Source: Pseudomonadota bacterium | GTDB taxonomy: Bacteria > Desulfobacterota > BSN033 > G020346125 | Direction of reading: 5' to 3' | Assembly (NCBI GenBank): GCA_030673585.1 | Contig: DAOVIU010000101.1 | Coordinates: 1-5,748, forward strand | DNA: 5,748 nucleotides | Shown here: piece after piece, positions 5,314 to 5,748 of the stretch | Layout: every line of letters starts with the position of its first letter | Position numbering within the stretch: the stretch's first letter is position 1 | The notes under the pieces: model-generated | Seen by the model: the letters and a program-made list of their open reading frames with translations, nothing else | Told to the model about the DNA's origin: nothing | Database searches by the model: none | Made by a program: the position numbers and the translations under genes

Positions 5314-5748
5314 CCTTTTCCTTATTCATGATTCCCGTGGGATCGGGGCTCTGTTTTGGAGGTGAGGATACCTGGAGCATCGAGGGGATCCGCTCGGCTG
5401 TCAAACAAGGGGATGTATTCAGGCTGAGGGTAACGGTTGAAGGAAAGGGGGTTCCGTCGGGGGATTTTCAAGGTAAGGGGATTTTCTTCCATTCTCGGGA
5501 AAATGGCAAGGACTGGGAAGCCCTGGTGGGGGTGGATTTAGAATGTGTGGCGGGGACTTACCCGCTAAAAATCACCCTCAAAAAAGGAAGCTGGGCTAGC
5601 AAGCGGATGTTCGAAATAGAGGTGGGTAGGGCATTTTTCGGCGTTCAGAGGATAAATCTGCCCCCCGAGATGGTCGATTTAGACCCCCAGTCCCTGAAGC
5701 GGGTGATGGAGGAGAAGAAGAGAATAGAGGCATTATGGATGGTGAGGA
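5283..5748 (+). CDS. Exported protein, N-terminal part of a probable M23-type peptidase (3' truncated)
   Basis: The frame from ATG 5283 is open to the window end, giving 155 codons. MRSRGIWLVVAFSLFMIPVG is a typical Sec signal peptide: basic start, then a hydrophobic core at 6-19, with cleavage probably near residues 22-26. Cys24 is not in a lipobox, so a lipoprotein is unlikely. The following region is beta-rich. It includes ALVGVDLECVAGTYPLKI and ends RINLPPEMVDLDPQSLKRV, with a charged helix after it. This pattern is like the N-terminal domain of exported M23 (lysostaphin-type) cell-wall peptidases of Desulfobacterota. The zinc-binding catalytic domain would lie beyond the window, so that assignment is inference. 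GGGGGAG lies 5 nt before the ATG. An ATG at 5328 would break the signal peptide and is not preferred. The 31-nt overlap with xseA suggests coupled translation. Confidence 0.7.
   Translation, partial: MRSRGIWLVVAFSLFMIPVGSGLCFGGEDTWSIEGIRSAVKQGDVFRLRVTVEGKGVPSGDFQGKGIFFHSRENGKDWEALVGVDLECVAGTYPLKITLKKGSWASKRMFEIEVGRAFFGVQRINLPPEMVDLDPQSLKRVMEEKKRIEALWMVR

Noticed and set aside
5283..5371. Lipoprotein signal on the exported protein
   Set aside because: The residues before Cys24 (GSGLC) do not form a lipobox; an ordinary Sec signal peptide fits better.

Overview
The window looks like ordinary chromosome from a Gram-negative bacterium of roughly 50% GC, most plausibly a Desulfobacterota (former Deltaproteobacteria) relative. 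That is inferred from the style of the XseA and FolE2 proteins, a DUF502-type tail, and the order xseA followed by an exported peptidase-like gene; no rRNA or marker gene fixes the taxonomy. There is no tRNA, rRNA, CRISPR array or recognisable insertion sequence.

Left part, plus strand (1-1245): the last 44 codons of a DUF502-type membrane protein, then a 353-residue alpha/beta hydrolase of the lipase/PGAP1-like kind with a complete Ser-Asp-His triad. A 229-bp convergent gap follows (1246-1474). It holds three phased 8-bp ACTG repeats and a small hairpin, but no clear terminator.

Middle part, minus strand, read from 3727 down to 1475: queD-type 6-carboxytetrahydropterin synthase, then folE2 (GTP cyclohydrolase IB, overlapping queD by 8 nt), then a 326-residue ORC/AAA-like P-loop ATPase of unknown role after a 107-bp gap. 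FolE2 makes 7,8-dihydroneopterin triphosphate, which is the substrate of the PTPS-family enzyme beside it. The two genes therefore form a pterin module feeding queuosine and, because the QueD copy carries a combined CExxHGH motif, possibly folate as well. A promoter-like element with a perfect 14-bp palindrome at its -10/start site lies just upstream of queD.

Right part, plus strand (3918-5748): a good sigma70-type promoter, xseA (exodeoxyribonuclease VII large subunit) from a GTG start, and, overlapping it by 31 nt, the N-terminal 155 codons of an exported protein resembling the N-terminal domain of M23-type peptidases, cut by the window edge.

The most interesting places are the queD/folE2 control region (3728-3917), with its palindrome, competing start signals and a coding-like open frame that may be a gene remnant, and the possibly bifunctional PTPS enzyme. 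I found no clearly new multi-gene system; the ATPase is the least explained gene.
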